Shown: positions 41,533 to 53,615 of the stretch, piece by piece
Numbering within the stretch: position 1 is the stretch's first letter
Layout of the letters: the number at the start of each line of letters is the position of its first letter
Origin: Cronobacter universalis NCTC 9529
GTDB lineage: Bacteria; Pseudomonadota; Gammaproteobacteria; Enterobacterales; Enterobacteriaceae
Length of the DNA: 64,000 nucleotides
Direction of reading: 5' to 3'
Assembly: GCF_001277175.1 (NCBI RefSeq)
Contig: NZ_CP012257.1
Span: forward strand, 3,348,001 to 3,412,000
Program-made: the position numbers and the translations under genes
Notes under the pieces: generated by a model
What the model saw: only the letters and a program-made list of their open reading frames with translations
Told to the model about the DNA's origin: nothing
Databases searched by the model: none

Positions 41533-43368
41533 TTACTGTTCAAAGCAGGCCATCAGGCCGCTGCGCCGTTCCGTTCTGGTCGCGATAGCCATCTCCAGCA
41601 CCCGCTCATTCGCATACAGCGACAACCGCCGCCGCGCGCGCGTAATCGCCGTATAGACCAGCTCCCGCGTGACCACCGGCGCGAACTGCCCCGGCAAGAG
41701 CAGCGCCGCATGATCGAACTCAGAACCCTGTGATTTATGTACCGTCATCGCCCACGCGGTGTCATTATCCGGCAAACGGCTTGGCACGACGGGTTTTAAC
41801 TTACCGCCAGGCATCGGGAACCAGACGCGCAGGCCGTTGCCGCGATCCAGGGCCACGCCAATATCGCCATTAAACAGCCCCAGCGCGCTGTCGTTGCGAG
41901 AAATCATCACCGGCCGCCCTTCATACCAGCGCGACAGCGGCGTGCGACGAATCAGACGCCGCTGCGCCAGCGCATGTTCCACACGTTCGTTAAGCCCGGC
42001 GACGCCGAACGGCCCTTCACGCAGCGCGCAGAGCATCTGGAATTCGCTAAAGGCCGCAAGAATGGCCTCCGGCTCGGCACGCTCGCGGACCAGTGTTAAG
42101 AACCGCTCGTAGCCTGCCAGCGTCTCGTCAATCATCTGCGCGTAATCGTCGTTACCCGCTAGTGTCTTGCAGGCGATATCGTCAAATCCCCGGCTAAACG
42201 TCGCGCTGGCGGCGCGATGATCGCTGCGGTTCACGGCAAACGCGAGCTGGCCGATGCCGGAATCGCTGCCAAAACGATAGCTTTTCTGCAGCAGGCACAG
42301 GCAGTCGCGCAGCGCCCCCGCGGGATGCGGCTCGCCGCCGCTAATGTGACACCCCGTAATGCGGCCAAGCTCGGCGGCGCGCTCTGCGGTGAAACCGTGG
42401 TTTACGTAGTGGCAGATATCGCCGAGCACCGCGCCCGCTTCCACGGAGGCGAGCTGATCGCGATCGCCTAAAAAGATCACCCGCGCGTGGTCCGGCAGCG
42501 CCGCGATAAGCCGCGCCATCATCGGAAGGTCTATCATCGAAGCCTCATCCACCACCAGAACATCCAGATGCAGCGGATTACCTTCGTGGTAGCGCAGCCG
42601 CTGGCTGCCTGGCTGCGCGCCCAGCAGGCGGTGCAGCGTACTGGCCTCTTCCGGCAGCGCGTTTTTCTGCGCGTCGCTCAGCGGTAAACGGCGCAGCGCG
42701 GCGCCAAGCGATTCCGTCAGACGCGCCGCCGCTTTACCGGTAGGCGCGGCAAGGCGGATACGCGGCGGTTTTTCCTCCGCAAGCTGAACCATAGCCGCCA
42801 GCAGTTTCGCCACCGTGGTGGTTTTCCCGGTTCCCGGCCCGCCGGAAATTACCGCGATGCGTCGGGTGAGCGCGACTGCCGCCGCCACTTTCTGCCAGTC
42901 TGTTTCATCGCCTGGCGGCCCAAAAAGCGCCTCCAGCACTGCGCTCAGGCGCGCTTCCTCCAGCTCGATACGATGATTACGCTCGCGAAAAAACGCCGCG
43001 ACCGCCATCTCATGACGCCACATGCGGTTCAGATACAGGCGCTCGCCGATAAGCTTCAGCGGCGTCGGCGCATCGTCCTCGCTCACCGCGGGCGATGCTA
43101 ATAACAGCGAGCGCCAGTCGTCCGGATTGCCCGCCGCCTCAAACAGCCTCTGCGCCATTTCATCGTGACGCCCGGCGAAGCAGTGCGCCGCACACAGCCG
43201 TGAAAGGGGCAAACAAACGTGCCCTTCTCCGGCGTCGCGGCTGACCAGCGCGGCGGCGAACATTACCGCGGGTTCTTCATCGCTTGCCACCATCATGGCG
43301 AACTGGGCGTCCAGCGGGCGCAGGAGCTTTTGCACAACGGCCTGCTGGATGAGTTGATGCATTTTCAT
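41533..43368 (-). CDS. recD: Exonuclease V alpha subunit RecD
   Basis: At 611 residues this is the 5'-3' SF1 helicase subunit of RecBCD, the fast motor of the complex. The Walker A motif is [16 protein letters not shown] near residue 171, Walker [10 protein letters not shown], and helicase motif VI-like region [15 protein letters not shown] appears near the end. The start codon overlaps the recB stop by 4 bp (ATGA type), so the two are translationally coupled. Confidence 0.98.
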   Translation of the reverse strand: MKMHQLIQQAVVQKLLRPLDAQFAMMVASDEEPAVMFAAALVSRDAGEGHVCLPLSRLCAAHCFAGRHDEMAQRLFEAAGNPDDWRSLLLASPAVSEDDAPTPLKLIGERLYLNRMWRHEMAVAAFFRERNHRIELEEARLSAVLEALFGPPGDETDWQKVAAAVALTRRIAVISGGPGTGKTTTVAKLLAAMVQLAEEKPPRIRLAAPTGKAAARLTESLGAALRRLPLSDAQKNALPEEASTLHRLLGAQPGSQRLRYHEGNPLHLDVLVVDEASMIDLPMMARLIAALPDHARVIFLGDRDQLASVEAGAVLGDICHYVNHGFTAERAAELGRITGCHISGGEPHPAGALRDCLCLLQKSYRFGSDSGIGQLAFAVNRSDHRAASATFSRGFDDIACKTLAGNDDYAQMIDETLAGYERFLTLVRERAEPEAILAAFSEFQMLCALREGPFGVAGLNERVEHALAQRRLIRRTPLSRWYEGRPVMISRNDSALGLFNGDIGVALDRGNGLRVWFPMPGGKLKPVVPSRLPDNDTAWAMTVHKSQGSEFDHAALLLPGQFAPVVTRELVYTAITRARRRLSLYANERVLEMAIATRTERRSGLMACFEQ

Positions 43369-46300
43369 GACGCTTTCTCCTCCGCGCCGGCAAACAGCGC
43401 GTCCATCGCGGTGACCAGCGCCTGCGCAGGACGCGTGGTAAAGATGCTCTGACGGGCGTCCTCTTTCGTTACGCCGCGCAAAAACAGGTAAATCACGCCG
43501 CCGAAGTGGCGCTCATAATCATAATCCGGCAGGCGATGACGCAAATAGCGGTGCAGCGCCAGCGTGTATAGCTGATATTGCAGATCGTAACGGTGCGTCT
43601 GCATCGCCTGCGACATCGCCTCAAAGGTATAAGCCTGCGGGCTGTCGCCCAGCCAGTTGGACTTGTAATCCAGCAGGTAGTAACGCCCCTGCCAGCGGAA
43701 AACCAGATCGATAAAGCCTTTCAGCATGCCGCGCACCTGGCGGAAATCGAGCGGCGGGCACTGCGCGGAAAGCGGGTCATGCTCGCGAATCAGCGCGTCA
43801 AGCGCCTCAGGGCGCAGCGCGGCGTCAATCGGCACATAAAACTCCAGCTCCACCTGTTTATCTTTCGCGCCAAGCTGATTCAGCGACACGCCGGTCTCGT
43901 TCAGCGGCGCGCTCAGCACGTCATCAATCCAGCGGCTCAGCACCGGTTGCCAGGCTTCATCAAAGCCGCCCAGCTGTAACTGCTGCGCCATCCACTCCGG
44001 CGACACCGGCTGGGTGAAGTCGAGCTCTTCAAACAGGCTGTGCAGAAAAGTGCCAGGCGACGCGCCGCGCGGAAACGTATGCGGCGACATTACCGGTTCA
44101 TCAGGCACGTCCCGCGCGCCCGCGCCGTCCAGATCCAGCTTCGGCAGCAGATCCAGCGCGCGCGCTGCGCCATGCTGCTGCAAGCCGGAATAGCTGGTAA
44201 CGCGCCATTCATCGATGATACGGCGTTGCAGCTCGCGCGCGGCAAGCGTCGGCGGCGCCGACTCCGGCGGCATCCAGGGCGTGTTGTCCGGCTCGCCCGG
44301 GATCTCCAGCGCCAGGTTTTCATCGCACAGCGCCTCAATACAGCGACGCAGGCCGTTCGCATCCAGCGCTTCGCCTTGTTGAATCAGCCTGCCGAGCGCG
44401 CTGCGGTGAAGATCGGTTTCCCCTTCTTTCGCGCCGCGGCGGCGAAACAGCGGCGCTACGCCCAGGCTGCAATGCCAGATGGAGCGCGTCAACGCCACAT
44501 ACAACAGACGTAAATCCTCAGCCAGCCGCTCCATCTCCGCCAGCTCCAGGCTCTCTTCGGCGTTGCTCAGATCGAGCATCGGCGCGAACGTCTCGCGATC
44601 GTGGTAAAAGGCCTGTTTTTGCTCGCGGAAATCGGCAATAAAGGGCAGCCAGACCAGCGGATATTCAAGCCCTTTCGACTTATGAATAGTAACGACCTGA
44701 ACCAGATGCTTATCGCTTTCCAGACGCAGCTGCTGGCTGGAGGCGCTGGCGTCCGGCTCGGCGATATGCTGCGCTAACCAGCGCACCAGCGCATATTCGC
44801 TGTCGGCCTGCGCGGAAGCCTCCTGGAGCAATTCGCTCAGGTGGAGAATATCCGTCAGTCTGCGCTCGCCTCCCGGTGTGGCGAGCAGATTTTCCGCCAC
44901 CTGCCGGTGCGTCATGAGCGCGCGCAGCATCGGCATCACGCCGCGACGCAGCCAGATCTGTCGGTAGCCGTCAAACTCCTCTACCAGCGCATCCCAGGCG
45001 TTTTCATTTTCATTAAGCGCCTCAATGGCAGGCGCATCCAGCCCGAGCATACTTGCCGCCAGCGCGCTGCGAAGTTTCGTCTCGACCTCTGGTGCCAGCA
45101 CAGCCTGTAGCAGCCAGAGCATCTCCAGCGCCTCCTGGGTTGCGAAGACGCTGTCGCGGTTAGAAAGATAAACGGAAGGAATGTTAAGCGCATTCAGCGC
45201 CTCGCGTACCAGATTCGCTTCGATGCGGTTACGCACCAGCACCGTGATATCTGACGCCTGAACCGGTCTCGCTTGCTCTTTGCGCCACAACAGCGCCTCA
45301 CCCTTCATGCCCGCGCTTAACCAGTCGCGGATCTGCTGCGCACAGACGCGCGCCATCGTTTGTTGGTAATCACTTACTCCTGCGCCGTCGCCTTCCATGA
45401 GCCAAAGTTTCATGGCGGGCTGGGTTTTCCCGGCGAAGGTAAAACGCAGCGACTGGTTGCGCGCGGCAGGCTTCACTGCCAGGAAAGGGATATCGCGAAA
45501 CATAAACGCATTATCCATCTGGCTGAACACTTTATTGACGCTCTCAACCATCCCTGGCGCCGAACGCCAGTTGGTATCAAGCGTATAGTGAGCGTTTACT
45601 TCGCCGCGAGCGCGCATGTAAGTAAAGATATCCGCGCCGCGAAACGCATAAATCGCCTGCTTCGGATCGCCGATAAGCAGCAACGTGGTCTCTTGCTGGC
45701 CCAGCCAGATACGACGGAAAATGCGGTACTGCTGCGGGTCGGTATCCTGGAATTCATCGATCATCGCCGCCGGATAACGCGCTCGAATCGCCGCCGCCAG
45801 CGCCTCGCCGCCCGGCTGATTCAGCGCCTCGTCGAGGCGGCTCAGCATATCGTCAAAACCCAGTTCGCCGCGGCGGCGCTTCTCCTGCGCGACGGTATAG
45901 CGGATTTCCGCCATTGCTCTGGCAATAAGCAGATCGCGGATGGTGAAAGGCTCGGCCAGCAGCGCATCGATTGCTTCAAATACCGCGTGGCGCGGCGCGT
46001 CGCCTTTTTTAGTCTTCTCAAGCAGCGTGCTTTGGGCAAATTTTTCCAGCGCGCCCGGTAGTTGCCAGGACGTGGTTTCTTCCTGCGCCCAGGCGGCCAC
46101 CTGATCAAGCCAGGCGGGCAGATAACGGCTGCTATAGCTGCGCTTATCGACGCCCGAATTCTGAATCAGCGCCGCCAGTTCAGCGGCGTTGTCACGCCAC
46201 AGCGTTTTGACCTCATCAATACGCGCAATCGCGTTTTCATAGCGCGACTCAATCGTTTCGTCATCCGGCGGCGGGGTTTTTATCTTCGGCGCTTCGCCAT

Positions 46301-46907
46301 GCAGAAAACTGTTTACATCGCGCAGCAGTGATTCCGGCCCGTCCCACTGTTCACAGACCACGCGCGCCAGCGGTTTGGCGAGCGGATAACAGTGGCGACG
46401 CCAGAAATCGGCGCAGGCCTGATAGCGCAGCAACGATTCGTCTTCAATCAACTGCTGCTCGAAGGGCATCCCCGACTCAAAGGCGTTCAGGCTCAGCATC
46501 CGCTGGCAAAAACCGTGAATGGTAAAGATGGCCGCCTCGTCTATCTGGCGCTCCGCCAACAGCAGCGTGCGGGCCGCCAGCGGTTTATCCGGAATTTCAT
46601 CCAGCAGCCGCTGGTAGAGCGGATCGTCGGTGCGCTCGCGCAGGCAGGCCACACGTAGTTCGTGAATATTGCTGCGGATACGCCCGCGCAGCTCTTCCGT
46701 CGCGGCCTCGGTAAAGGTTACGACTAACAGCTCTTCAACGGTTAACGGGCGCGGGTGAGCCGCCTCGCCGCCCAGCCCTAACAGCAGACGCAGATACAGC
46801 GCTGCGATGGTATAGGTTTTCCCGGTGCCGGCAGAGGCTTCTATCAACCGCTCGCCCGTTAAGGGCAAGCGGAGGGGATCTAGGGGCGCTGCGGGCTCAT
46901 CGGTCAT
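43365..46907 (-). CDS. recB: Exonuclease V beta subunit RecB
   Basis: The 1180-residue 3'-5' helicase and nuclease subunit repairs double-strand breaks and degrades linear DNA up to Chi. Walker A is [16 protein letters not shown] near residue 23, Walker B-like MIDEFQDTD, and the C-terminal RecB nuclease site shows the metal and catalytic residues in [12 protein letters not shown] (near residue 1080). The gene overlaps recD and ptrA by 4 bp each. Confidence 0.98.
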   Translation of the reverse strand: MTDEPAAPLDPLRLPLTGERLIEASAGTGKTYTIAALYLRLLLGLGGEAAHPRPLTVEELLVVTFTEAATEELRGRIRSNIHELRVACLRERTDDPLYQRLLDEIPDKPLAARTLLLAERQIDEAAIFTIHGFCQRMLSLNAFESGMPFEQQLIEDESLLRYQACADFWRRHCYPLAKPLARVVCEQWDGPESLLRDVNSFLHGEAPKIKTPPPDDETIESRYENAIARIDEVKTLWRDNAAELAALIQNSGVDKRSYSSRYLPAWLDQVAAWAQEETTSWQLPGALEKFAQSTLLEKTKKGDAPRHAVFEAIDALLAEPFTIRDLLIARAMAEIRYTVAQEKRRRGELGFDDMLSRLDEALNQPGGEALAAAIRARYPAAMIDEFQDTDPQQYRIFRRIWLGQQETTLLLIGDPKQAIYAFRGADIFTYMRARGEVNAHYTLDTNWRSAPGMVESVNKVFSQMDNAFMFRDIPFLAVKPAARNQSLRFTFAGKTQPAMKLWLMEGDGAGVSDYQQTMARVCAQQIRDWLSAGMKGEALLWRKEQARPVQASDITVLVRNRIEANLVREALNALNIPSVYLSNRDSVFATQEALEMLWLLQAVLAPEVETKLRSALAASMLGLDAPAIEALNENENAWDALVEEFDGYRQIWLRRGVMPMLRALMTHRQVAENLLATPGGERRLTDILHLSELLQEASAQADSEYALVRWLAQHIAEPDASASSQQLRLESDKHLVQVVTIHKSKGLEYPLVWLPFIADFREQKQAFYHDRETFAPMLDLSNAEESLELAEMERLAEDLRLLYVALTRSIWHCSLGVAPLFRRRGAKEGETDLHRSALGRLIQQGEALDANGLRRCIEALCDENLALEIPGEPDNTPWMPPESAPPTLAARELQRRIIDEWRVTSYSGLQQHGAARALDLLPKLDLDGAGARDVPDEPVMSPHTFPRGASPGTFLHSLFEELDFTQPVSPEWMAQQLQLGGFDEAWQPVLSRWIDDVLSAPLNETGVSLNQLGAKDKQVELEFYVPIDAALRPEALDALIREHDPLSAQCPPLDFRQVRGMLKGFIDLVFRWQGRYYLLDYKSNWLGDSPQAYTFEAMSQAMQTHRYDLQYQLYTLALHRYLRHRLPDYDYERHFGGVIYLFLRGVTKEDARQSIFTTRPAQALVTAMDALFAGAEEKAS

Positions 46908-49792
46908 TGCGTGTCACTCAGAAGCGGTAAAGATTGTTGCAAGTCGCTGACGCTTTGATACACCGGCCATCCTTCAGGCACCGCATAACGCGCCTGCGGG
47001 CTCTGGCTGCCGGATACCTGCGAGAGGATCGTCATGCCCTGCCGGGCAAGCACCGCCTGATGGAAAAAGTCGGCCAGTTTCTGCGGCGTCAGCTGTCTGA
47101 TTTCGGCCACAACTTTATCACGAGAATCGAAATTTAAATTATCCCGATCGAAGTCTTTACTCACCTGCGAGGCTTCTTCGCCCAGCGTCTGTGGGGCCTG
47201 TTGCATATCGTTAATGATGCTTTGCTGAATATGCGCAAAATCCTGCGCGTTCAGCGTGCGAAGCCGCGACTCCACTTGCGGGAAGAAAGCCTGATAGCGT
47301 TTCCAGAGATAATCGGGCTGCTTTTCGCTGCTCTGCAACAGGAACCCGATCCCCCACTGACGCCCTACCGGCATTGGAAAGGCAAAGACCGCGTAGCCTA
47401 ACTGCTCCTGCGTGCGCAGCTGGTTATAGAACCAGGGCGAAATAATCTGCCCAAGCATGGCGCTACAGGCGGAGCTGGTCGCCTCGGTATACCCGACAGG
47501 CACAAACAGCGCGGCCAGCGCGGAATCCGTACTGCTGCCTGCCTTGTTAAAAATGGCCTGCTGCGTTTTCTCAACGCTGACATCCCGGGTGCGCGTCCAG
47601 CTTTTCCCTTTAAGCCCCAACTGGCGTACGGCATCCTGGGTGAAGTTTTTCACCTGCTCAGGGGCCAGGTTGCCGACCACGAGAAACTCCGCGCGGGCAT
47701 GGGTTTTCAGGCTTTCGCGGTAAGCGAGAATGTCATTAAGCGTTATCTCCGGCAACAAGGCGCGGCGCGCTTCACGCTGGAAATATGGCACCTGAGAGAC
47801 CATCTGTACCGGCATGATGGCCTGATCGTAGGCTTTGCCTTGCTCCGCCGACGCCAGCATCTGCTTATACCAGGATTTCGCCTGCGCCAGCTGATCCTCG
47901 GTGGGCTCATAGCTGAAATAGCCGTCCAGCAGGGTCAGGAACAGCTTACGTAAATGCTGGGTGTAGCCGTTCGCGCTAATCATCAGCCCGCTGTTGGCGC
48001 TGCTGGAGAAACTAATGCCGCCCACGGAAGCCTGGTTGCTCAGTTGATCAAGGGCAATCCCGGCCAGGTAATCATTCAGCGCGAACAACACCTGATTTTT
48101 CGCGCTGTTCATCGCCTGCTCATTACGCAGCACCAGCGTGATATCCGCTCTCGGCTCGCTGGCGAAATAGCGGCTTGGCATATAGAGCACGCGCAGTTCC
48201 GGCTCCTGAATCAGCAGTTTAGGATGCGCATATGGCTTTTGGGGTTTAATCAGGCTGAAATCGCCCGGAATATACGGGTTTGGCTCGGGCAGCGTGAGCG
48301 CGATTTGCCGCCCAAGGGTCTGCCACTGTTTTAGCGTTGCCGCCGGGATTTTCTCAACCTGATAAGGCGCGCCGACAAAATAGGCCGTTTTATTGTGCGG
48401 CTCGTCAGGGCTGATATACCAGATACGCGCGTTTTCCGGCGTCATCATGGCAAGGCGCGCGTTCACTGCCCCGGGATCAAAACGGTCGGCAATATTCACG
48501 ACATCAAGCGTATGCGCCACGGGCACGCGCAGCATGCTGTCGGCCAGCCACTCGACATAGTTCATATCCCGGGTGATGGAGGGATAACGGAAATCGAGAT
48601 CCAGCACATGAGACAGCTCGGTGAAATAGCGTTTATCAATGCCTTTATCGCGCAGCGTCTGAAGATAGCGGAAAATAGCTGCCACAACGCGGTCGCGCTG
48701 TGCGAGCCCTTTATCCGTCAGCGAGACGGAAATGACCATCACACCGCTGTTTCCGGCGACAACCGGATCGGAGTCCGCTCTGACGCTTTCGGCAAGCCCC
48801 TCTTTTTGCAGCCAGTCAGATAACGTGCCGGGGCTGCGGCTGCCTATCATATAGCCGATGAGCTCATCGGTTTTGCTACGGAATTTGTCGCTGTTGTTAT
48901 CGATGCGAAACTCCACGCGCAGCGCCTTAAGCGGCTGTACGGGAACATAATGAATAAAAATTCCCTGCTGCGCCGGGGTAACGACAGGTGTTGTGATCTC
49001 TGGCGCCGTCAGGTTTTTATTCGGCACCCGTCCCCAGGTGTCGGCGGCCATGCGGGCCAGCTCCGGTAATGGGCGATTGCTGTAAACCACGGCTTTCATA
49101 ATATTGGCGGAGTAATATTTATCCCGGAACCCCACCAGCGCCTGATGCAATGGACTGCCCGGTTTGTCACGCAGCGTCTCCAGGTTGCCGCCGGAGAAAC
49201 GCGCGCCTGGATGTGCCGGATTCAGCGTTTCGGCACTGATCTGCGCCATACGCATCCCGTCGCGCGCACGCGCCATGGTCAATTCCGCATTTACCGCGTT
49301 ACGTTCACGATCGGCGAAGGTTTTATCGAGTTTTGGCGCGGCAATCGCGTCCGCAAGCCTGTCCATCGCGCCGGCAAGCGCGTCATTTTCGGCTTCCAGA
49401 TACCAGGCGGTGCGGTAAGGCGCCGTGCTGGCGTTATGGCTGCCGCCGTGGAGCTTGAGGTATTCCGCAAGGCTGTCGGGCTCAGGGTATTTTTGCGAGC
49501 CCATGAGCGTCATATGCTCAAGATAGTGCGCGAGCCCGAGATGATCGTCAGGATCTTCCAGCGACCCCACCGGCAGCACCAGCGCAGAGAGTGATTTTAC
49601 GGCCTGCGGATCGGAGACCAGTAACACCACCATCCCGTTGTCGAGGCGGATAGCCTGGTATTCCCGGTTATCACGATCGCTTTTGCGGATCGTTTCTTTC
49701 AGCGGTTGCCAGCCAGTATCGGCCTGAGACAAGGGGGCCCAGAAGGCCATGCAGATCAACAGCGCTTTGTACCAGTTACGACATCCAGGCAT
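46904..49792 (-). CDS. ptrA: Protease III (pitrilysin)
   Basis: The 962-residue periplasmic zinc metalloprotease of the M16 family degrades small peptides such as insulin fragments. Signal peptide up to about residue 24 (ends PLSQA), and the inverted zinc motif HYLEH in GLAHYLEHMTLMG with the distant glutamate of ERNAVNAELTMAR. The start at 49792 gives the E. coli length; the frame is open to 49807. It lies between recC and recB without a known link to recombination; the arrangement is conserved in enterobacteria. It overlaps recB by 4 bp. Confidence 0.97.
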   Translation of the reverse strand: MPGCRNWYKALLICMAFWAPLSQADTGWQPLKETIRKSDRDNREYQAIRLDNGMVVLLVSDPQAVKSLSALVLPVGSLEDPDDHLGLAHYLEHMTLMGSQKYPEPDSLAEYLKLHGGSHNASTAPYRTAWYLEAENDALAGAMDRLADAIAAPKLDKTFADRERNAVNAELTMARARDGMRMAQISAETLNPAHPGARFSGGNLETLRDKPGSPLHQALVGFRDKYYSANIMKAVVYSNRPLPELARMAADTWGRVPNKNLTAPEITTPVVTPAQQGIFIHYVPVQPLKALRVEFRIDNNSDKFRSKTDELIGYMIGSRSPGTLSDWLQKEGLAESVRADSDPVVAGNSGVMVISVSLTDKGLAQRDRVVAAIFRYLQTLRDKGIDKRYFTELSHVLDLDFRYPSITRDMNYVEWLADSMLRVPVAHTLDVVNIADRFDPGAVNARLAMMTPENARIWYISPDEPHNKTAYFVGAPYQVEKIPAATLKQWQTLGRQIALTLPEPNPYIPGDFSLIKPQKPYAHPKLLIQEPELRVLYMPSRYFASEPRADITLVLRNEQAMNSAKNQVLFALNDYLAGIALDQLSNQASVGGISFSSSANSGLMISANGYTQHLRKLFLTLLDGYFSYEPTEDQLAQAKSWYKQMLASAEQGKAYDQAIMPVQMVSQVPYFQREARRALLPEITLNDILAYRESLKTHARAEFLVVGNLAPEQVKNFTQDAVRQLGLKGKSWTRTRDVSVEKTQQAIFNKAGSSTDSALAALFVPVGYTEATSSACSAMLGQIISPWFYNQLRTQEQLGYAVFAFPMPVGRQWGIGFLLQSSEKQPDYLWKRYQAFFPQVESRLRTLNAQDFAHIQQSIINDMQQAPQTLGEEASQVSKDFDRDNLNFDSRDKVVAEIRQLTPQKLADFFHQAVLARQGMTILSQVSGSQSPQARYAVPEGWPVYQSVSDLQQSLPLLSDTQ

Positions 49793-49898
49793 TAATAAAC
49801 CTCTCATTTACAGCTTCTGCTATTCATCATTAACAAGCGGCACATGCCGCAACGCCCTTCTTTCGGGGCGCCTTGAAATGTCATCTGCGCTTAATCTT

Positions 49899-52800
49899 TC
49901 AGGGCTGATGATGGCGGAACAGCGGCAACAGGTAACGCTGCGCCTCGCGGATGATGGCCTCGTAATATTCGGGTTCCAGGTTGCGCCACAGCCGCTGATA
50001 CCAGATATCCATGCCTTCTCCTTCCACCATCTGGTTGCCCGTCCAGGCCTGAATCAGCTTATTACGCGCTTTCTGCTGGATTTCTTCATCCCACAGGATG
50101 ACGTCGTTCTTCGCGTCATAACACGCTTTTAACCACTCGCCGCCACTCTGAGGCAATAAGATCAGAGGCTCGCGCATTCCCTGCTGAAAGCCTTCGGTAA
50201 GCTCGCGCAAATAGTGTTCTGCCTGCTCACGCGGTACAGGCGGAAAGCGCCAGCAGCTGTCTTTTCGACCATAAAGCCGGCTGGTTCCTTCACCGCCGCA
50301 GGCACAGTAGACCAGATGCTCAAGCCAAAGTTGCATTCCATGTTCAACACGCAGTATGGAAGGCCGCCAGCGTAACAGGCCGTCCTGCTGCACATGTTGT
50401 AGCCAGCCGGTCATTTCAACATTGCCAAGCTCAAGTGCAATCTCCTGGCTTTCGCCTCCATCGCGCTCGGCAAGCACTCGCTCGGCCAGAACCTGCATTT
50501 CCTGTAGCTGACTTTCCCAGAACAGCTCCCCGAACGCGCCATAGGGCAGCTCACCCGCCGCGCGATAACGCCGGTAGAGGGCTTCAGGATCTTGTTGCTC
50601 CACCAGCGTATTCAGTAGCTGCTGGTTCATGTGGTAGCGGCCAAGGCTGTCCAGCGTAAAAGGCTCGGCGTCCGGCAGTTCGCTCTCTTCCGTGCGGAAG
50701 TTAACCTTCAGCCGTAGCTGGAAAAAGGCACGCACCGGATGGCGCCAGAAACGCTGGAACTGCTCAAACGGCAGCTCCTCAAGCATGACTGGGGCAAGCG
50801 GTTTGATAAATTCCGGATGCGCTTCGCCCTGCTCGCTGGCCGCAGGCAGCCACTCGCGGGCGTAGCTCTGAATCTCTCTGGCTGGCTGAAAGTTTTCCGC
50901 ATCGAAAGGCGTACGTGGATAAAGCCGCATCAGATGGGCTTTCACCCTTTGCGCGCTCTCATCGCAGTTAAGCGCTTCATCACCTGGCAGGTAATGGCTC
51001 TGAGCGAGATAATCCATCAGCTCCTGCACCAGCACTGAAGGATACCTTTCGCTGTTATCCTGTACTGAGCGACCAATGTAGCTGATATAAAGTTGTTGCT
51101 GGGCGGAAATCAGGGCCTCAAGGAAGAGATAGCGATCGTCGTCGCGACGGCTGCGATCCCCGCGCTGCGGCTTCTGGCTCATTAGATCGAACCCTAATGG
51201 CGCAAGCGTTCGCGGATAAACGCCGTCGTTCATGCCGAGCAAGCATACAGCCTTAAAAGGAATAGAGCGCATCGGCATTAGCGTACAGAAGTTCACCGGC
51301 CCGGCGAGGAAACGCTGGCTGATGCGCTCCTGATCGAGCATTTTCGCCAGTTCATCACGCAACAGATTGAGCGGTACTTCATCTTCATAGTGCGCGCCAA
51401 TGCCCTGCTCGATAATGGCCTGCCACTGCTGTTCAATCAACGCCAGCGCAGCTTCGGTTTCAGCATCCGGCGCGAAGAAGCTATCGAGCATTTCCCGACA
51501 GACCGGCAGCCACTCCGCCAGCGGCCTCGATTGCGAAAGCCCTTTGCGCCACAGGTTAAGCTGCATTAAGAGTTCGGCAAGGTGGCCGACCAGCTCGGCA
51601 ATCAGTCCGCTGGATTCATCATATGGCAGTACCGACTGCCATTCGCCAAGATGGCTTTCCATGGCGTAGCCCAGCAGCATACGGGTGAGACCGAACTGCC
51701 AGGTATGCTGCCCGGTCGCTGGCAGGGCCAGCTCACGCACGTTGTCATCATCAATGCCCCAGCGCACGCCGGACTCATTAACCCATTGTCGCAGGAAGCG
51801 CAGCCCTTCTTCGCTGATGTTGAAGCAAGCGGAAAGCGACGGAACTTCCAGCAGCGCCAGAACATCTTCAGAGACAAAACGACTGTCCGGCAGCGAGAGT
51901 AATGTAATGAAGGCCTGAAGCGCAGGGTGCGCCTGGCGGGCGCGCCGGTCCGAGATGGCGAACGGCAGGTAACGCTCCTGACTCGCGCTGCCAAATACGG
52001 CCTGAATAAACGGGCTGTAACTGTCGATATCAGACACCATCACGATGATATCGCGCGGCGTCAGCTCTGGATCCGCCTCCAGCATTTGCAGGAGCTGGTC
52101 ATGAAGGATTTCGACTTCGCGTTGGGGGCTATGGCAGACATGCACGCTGATGCTGCGATCGTCAGGATCCAGCTCGCGCTTCCCGTCGCTGCGCTCAAAC
52201 TCCTCAAGCGTCACGCCCGCCTGCGCCTGGTTACGCAGCTCCAGCAGATCGAACTGCAGGCTGTGCAACAGGTTATCGGGTTCGAGATCGACAAACACAT
52301 CCATCTCTTCAAAGCGCTCAAGGCCTGAAAGCAGATACGTGTAGTCGCGGCCTAATTTGCCCCAGGAAGCAAGCAGCGGGTTTCCCACTTCCTGCTCGCC
52401 TTCCTCGTTGAACAGGGCGGGTGCCGTTTCGCTGTCTTTAAAAAGCGGTGCCGTTCCCTCTTTCGCATGCAGTTTACGCTTGCGGCTCAACAGCCGCGCC
52501 AGGAAGGCCGGGTCTTGTATATCGCCCCAGTAATACCGGCACGGGTTAGTAAAAAGAAGATGCACGTCAATGTGTTTACCCAGCGCCTGTAAGGCCTGTA
52601 AATAGACGGGCGGCAGCGCCGAGATGCCGCAAATGAACACGCGCGCGGGCAGCCCTTCCGGGCAGCTTTCCGCCATCTCAAGCGTACGTATAAAACGCTG
52701 ATAAAGGTTGGCGCGGTGCCACTGCGGCTGCCCCAGTTCGGCGGTGTGTTCCACCAGCGCACGCCAGAGCGGCGCCTGCCAGCGCTGCGGATCGCCAAGA

Positions 52801-53270
52801 CCATCGACAACATCTCCCGCCTCCCAGCGAGTTAACCACTCGGGGCGATACACCAGATACTGATCGTAGAGATCCGCCACGCGCGAGGCGAGCTGGAAGA
52901 GCTTTCGCTTGTCCTCGTCATCATGCAGATAGTGGCGCAGCATGTCGAAGTCAGGCGAAGCGAGCAGACCAGGCAGAAGCTTCATGAGTTTCCAGCTCAT
53001 GTTCTGTTTGGTGAAGGCGCTCTCCTGCGGAATATCGCGCAGCACGCGCACGAACATGTCCCAGATGAAGCTTGCCGGAAGCGGAAATTCAATATTCGCG
53101 GCGATGCCGAATTTCTGTGCCAGGCTCATCTGCAACCACTGCGCCATACCGGTGCTCTGCACCAGGACGATTTCAGGCTCGAAAGGATCGGGAAGCGGCT
53201 GTTGTTCAACAATGAACTCCATAATCGCCTCCAGCACATCAAGCCGGTTGGAGTGATAAACCCGTAACAT
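49899..53270 (-). CDS. recC: Exonuclease V gamma subunit RecC
   Basis: The 1123-residue subunit recognises Chi and splits the duplex; its helicase- and nuclease-like folds have lost catalytic residues. The N-terminus MLRVYHSNRLDVLEAIMEF is diagnostic, as are VQSTGMAQWLQMSLA and MSDIDSYSPFIQAVFG. Length is one residue from E. coli RecC. It starts 12 bp after ppdC, so it can be transcribed from the ppd operon as well as its own promoter. Confidence 0.98.
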   Translation of the reverse strand: MLRVYHSNRLDVLEAIMEFIVEQQPLPDPFEPEIVLVQSTGMAQWLQMSLAQKFGIAANIEFPLPASFIWDMFVRVLRDIPQESAFTKQNMSWKLMKLLPGLLASPDFDMLRHYLHDDEDKRKLFQLASRVADLYDQYLVYRPEWLTRWEAGDVVDGLGDPQRWQAPLWRALVEHTAELGQPQWHRANLYQRFIRTLEMAESCPEGLPARVFICGISALPPVYLQALQALGKHIDVHLLFTNPCRYYWGDIQDPAFLARLLSRKRKLHAKEGTAPLFKDSETAPALFNEEGEQEVGNPLLASWGKLGRDYTYLLSGLERFEEMDVFVDLEPDNLLHSLQFDLLELRNQAQAGVTLEEFERSDGKRELDPDDRSISVHVCHSPQREVEILHDQLLQMLEADPELTPRDIIVMVSDIDSYSPFIQAVFGSASQERYLPFAISDRRARQAHPALQAFITLLSLPDSRFVSEDVLALLEVPSLSACFNISEEGLRFLRQWVNESGVRWGIDDDNVRELALPATGQHTWQFGLTRMLLGYAMESHLGEWQSVLPYDESSGLIAELVGHLAELLMQLNLWRKGLSQSRPLAEWLPVCREMLDSFFAPDAETEAALALIEQQWQAIIEQGIGAHYEDEVPLNLLRDELAKMLDQERISQRFLAGPVNFCTLMPMRSIPFKAVCLLGMNDGVYPRTLAPLGFDLMSQKPQRGDRSRRDDDRYLFLEALISAQQQLYISYIGRSVQDNSERYPSVLVQELMDYLAQSHYLPGDEALNCDESAQRVKAHLMRLYPRTPFDAENFQPAREIQSYAREWLPAASEQGEAHPEFIKPLAPVMLEELPFEQFQRFWRHPVRAFFQLRLKVNFRTEESELPDAEPFTLDSLGRYHMNQQLLNTLVEQQDPEALYRRYRAAGELPYGAFGELFWESQLQEMQVLAERVLAERDGGESQEIALELGNVEMTGWLQHVQQDGLLRWRPSILRVEHGMQLWLEHLVYCACGGEGTSRLYGRKDSCWRFPPVPREQAEHYLRELTEGFQQGMREPLILLPQSGGEWLKACYDAKNDVILWDEEIQQKARNKLIQAWTGNQMVEGEGMDIWYQRLWRNLEPEYYEAIIREAQRYLLPLFRHHQP

Positions 53271-53282
53271 AGTGACTCCTGA

Positions 53283-53615
53283 CTACTGCTCTTCTGAGGG
53301 GCAATGTAAACGTCTTAACTGCCCTTGCCTGCCCCCGGGGCTCGACACAATAACCGAAATGCTGACACATCCCGCACTGGAAGTCTCCACCCGCGTCGCT
53401 TTCCAGCCTTCAGGCAAAGACGGCGGACTGATTTCTGCCTGCTGGCTCGCAAAACGCCAGAGTTGCCGATAGTGCCACTGATTAAGAAACCCTTGCGCCA
53501 GTACCTGGTAATATCCCGTTAGCGCCCCGATGACAATGATGAATAAAACCAGGGAAACCAGCACTTCAGGCAGGCTAAACCCAGCCTGACGCTGGCGAGT
53601 CAGGGAAGCTGGCAT
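53283..53615 (-). CDS. ppdC: Prepilin-like protein PpdC
   Basis: 110 residues. It has a type IV pilin-like N-terminus: a short basic leader, then the prepilin peptidase site GFSLPEVLVSLVLFIIV (cleaved after Gly, Glu at position 5 of the mature form), then a periplasmic domain with a late cysteine pair. It is a minor pseudopilin-like protein; E. coli makes no such pilus in the laboratory. The start at 53615 is preferred over 53639, which would overlap ygdB by 40 bp. It is the last gene of ppdA-ppdB-ygdB-ppdC. Confidence 0.88.
   Translation of the reverse strand: MPASLTRQRQAGFSLPEVLVSLVLFIIVIGALTGYYQVLAQGFLNQWHYRQLWRFASQQAEISPPSLPEGWKATRVETSSAGCVSISVIVSSPGGRQGQLRRLHCPSEEQ

Noticed and set aside
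41500..41533. Inverted repeat GCGGCC/GGGCCGC between argA and recD as terminator
   Set aside because: Large loop and no clear T run on either strand; too weak to list.
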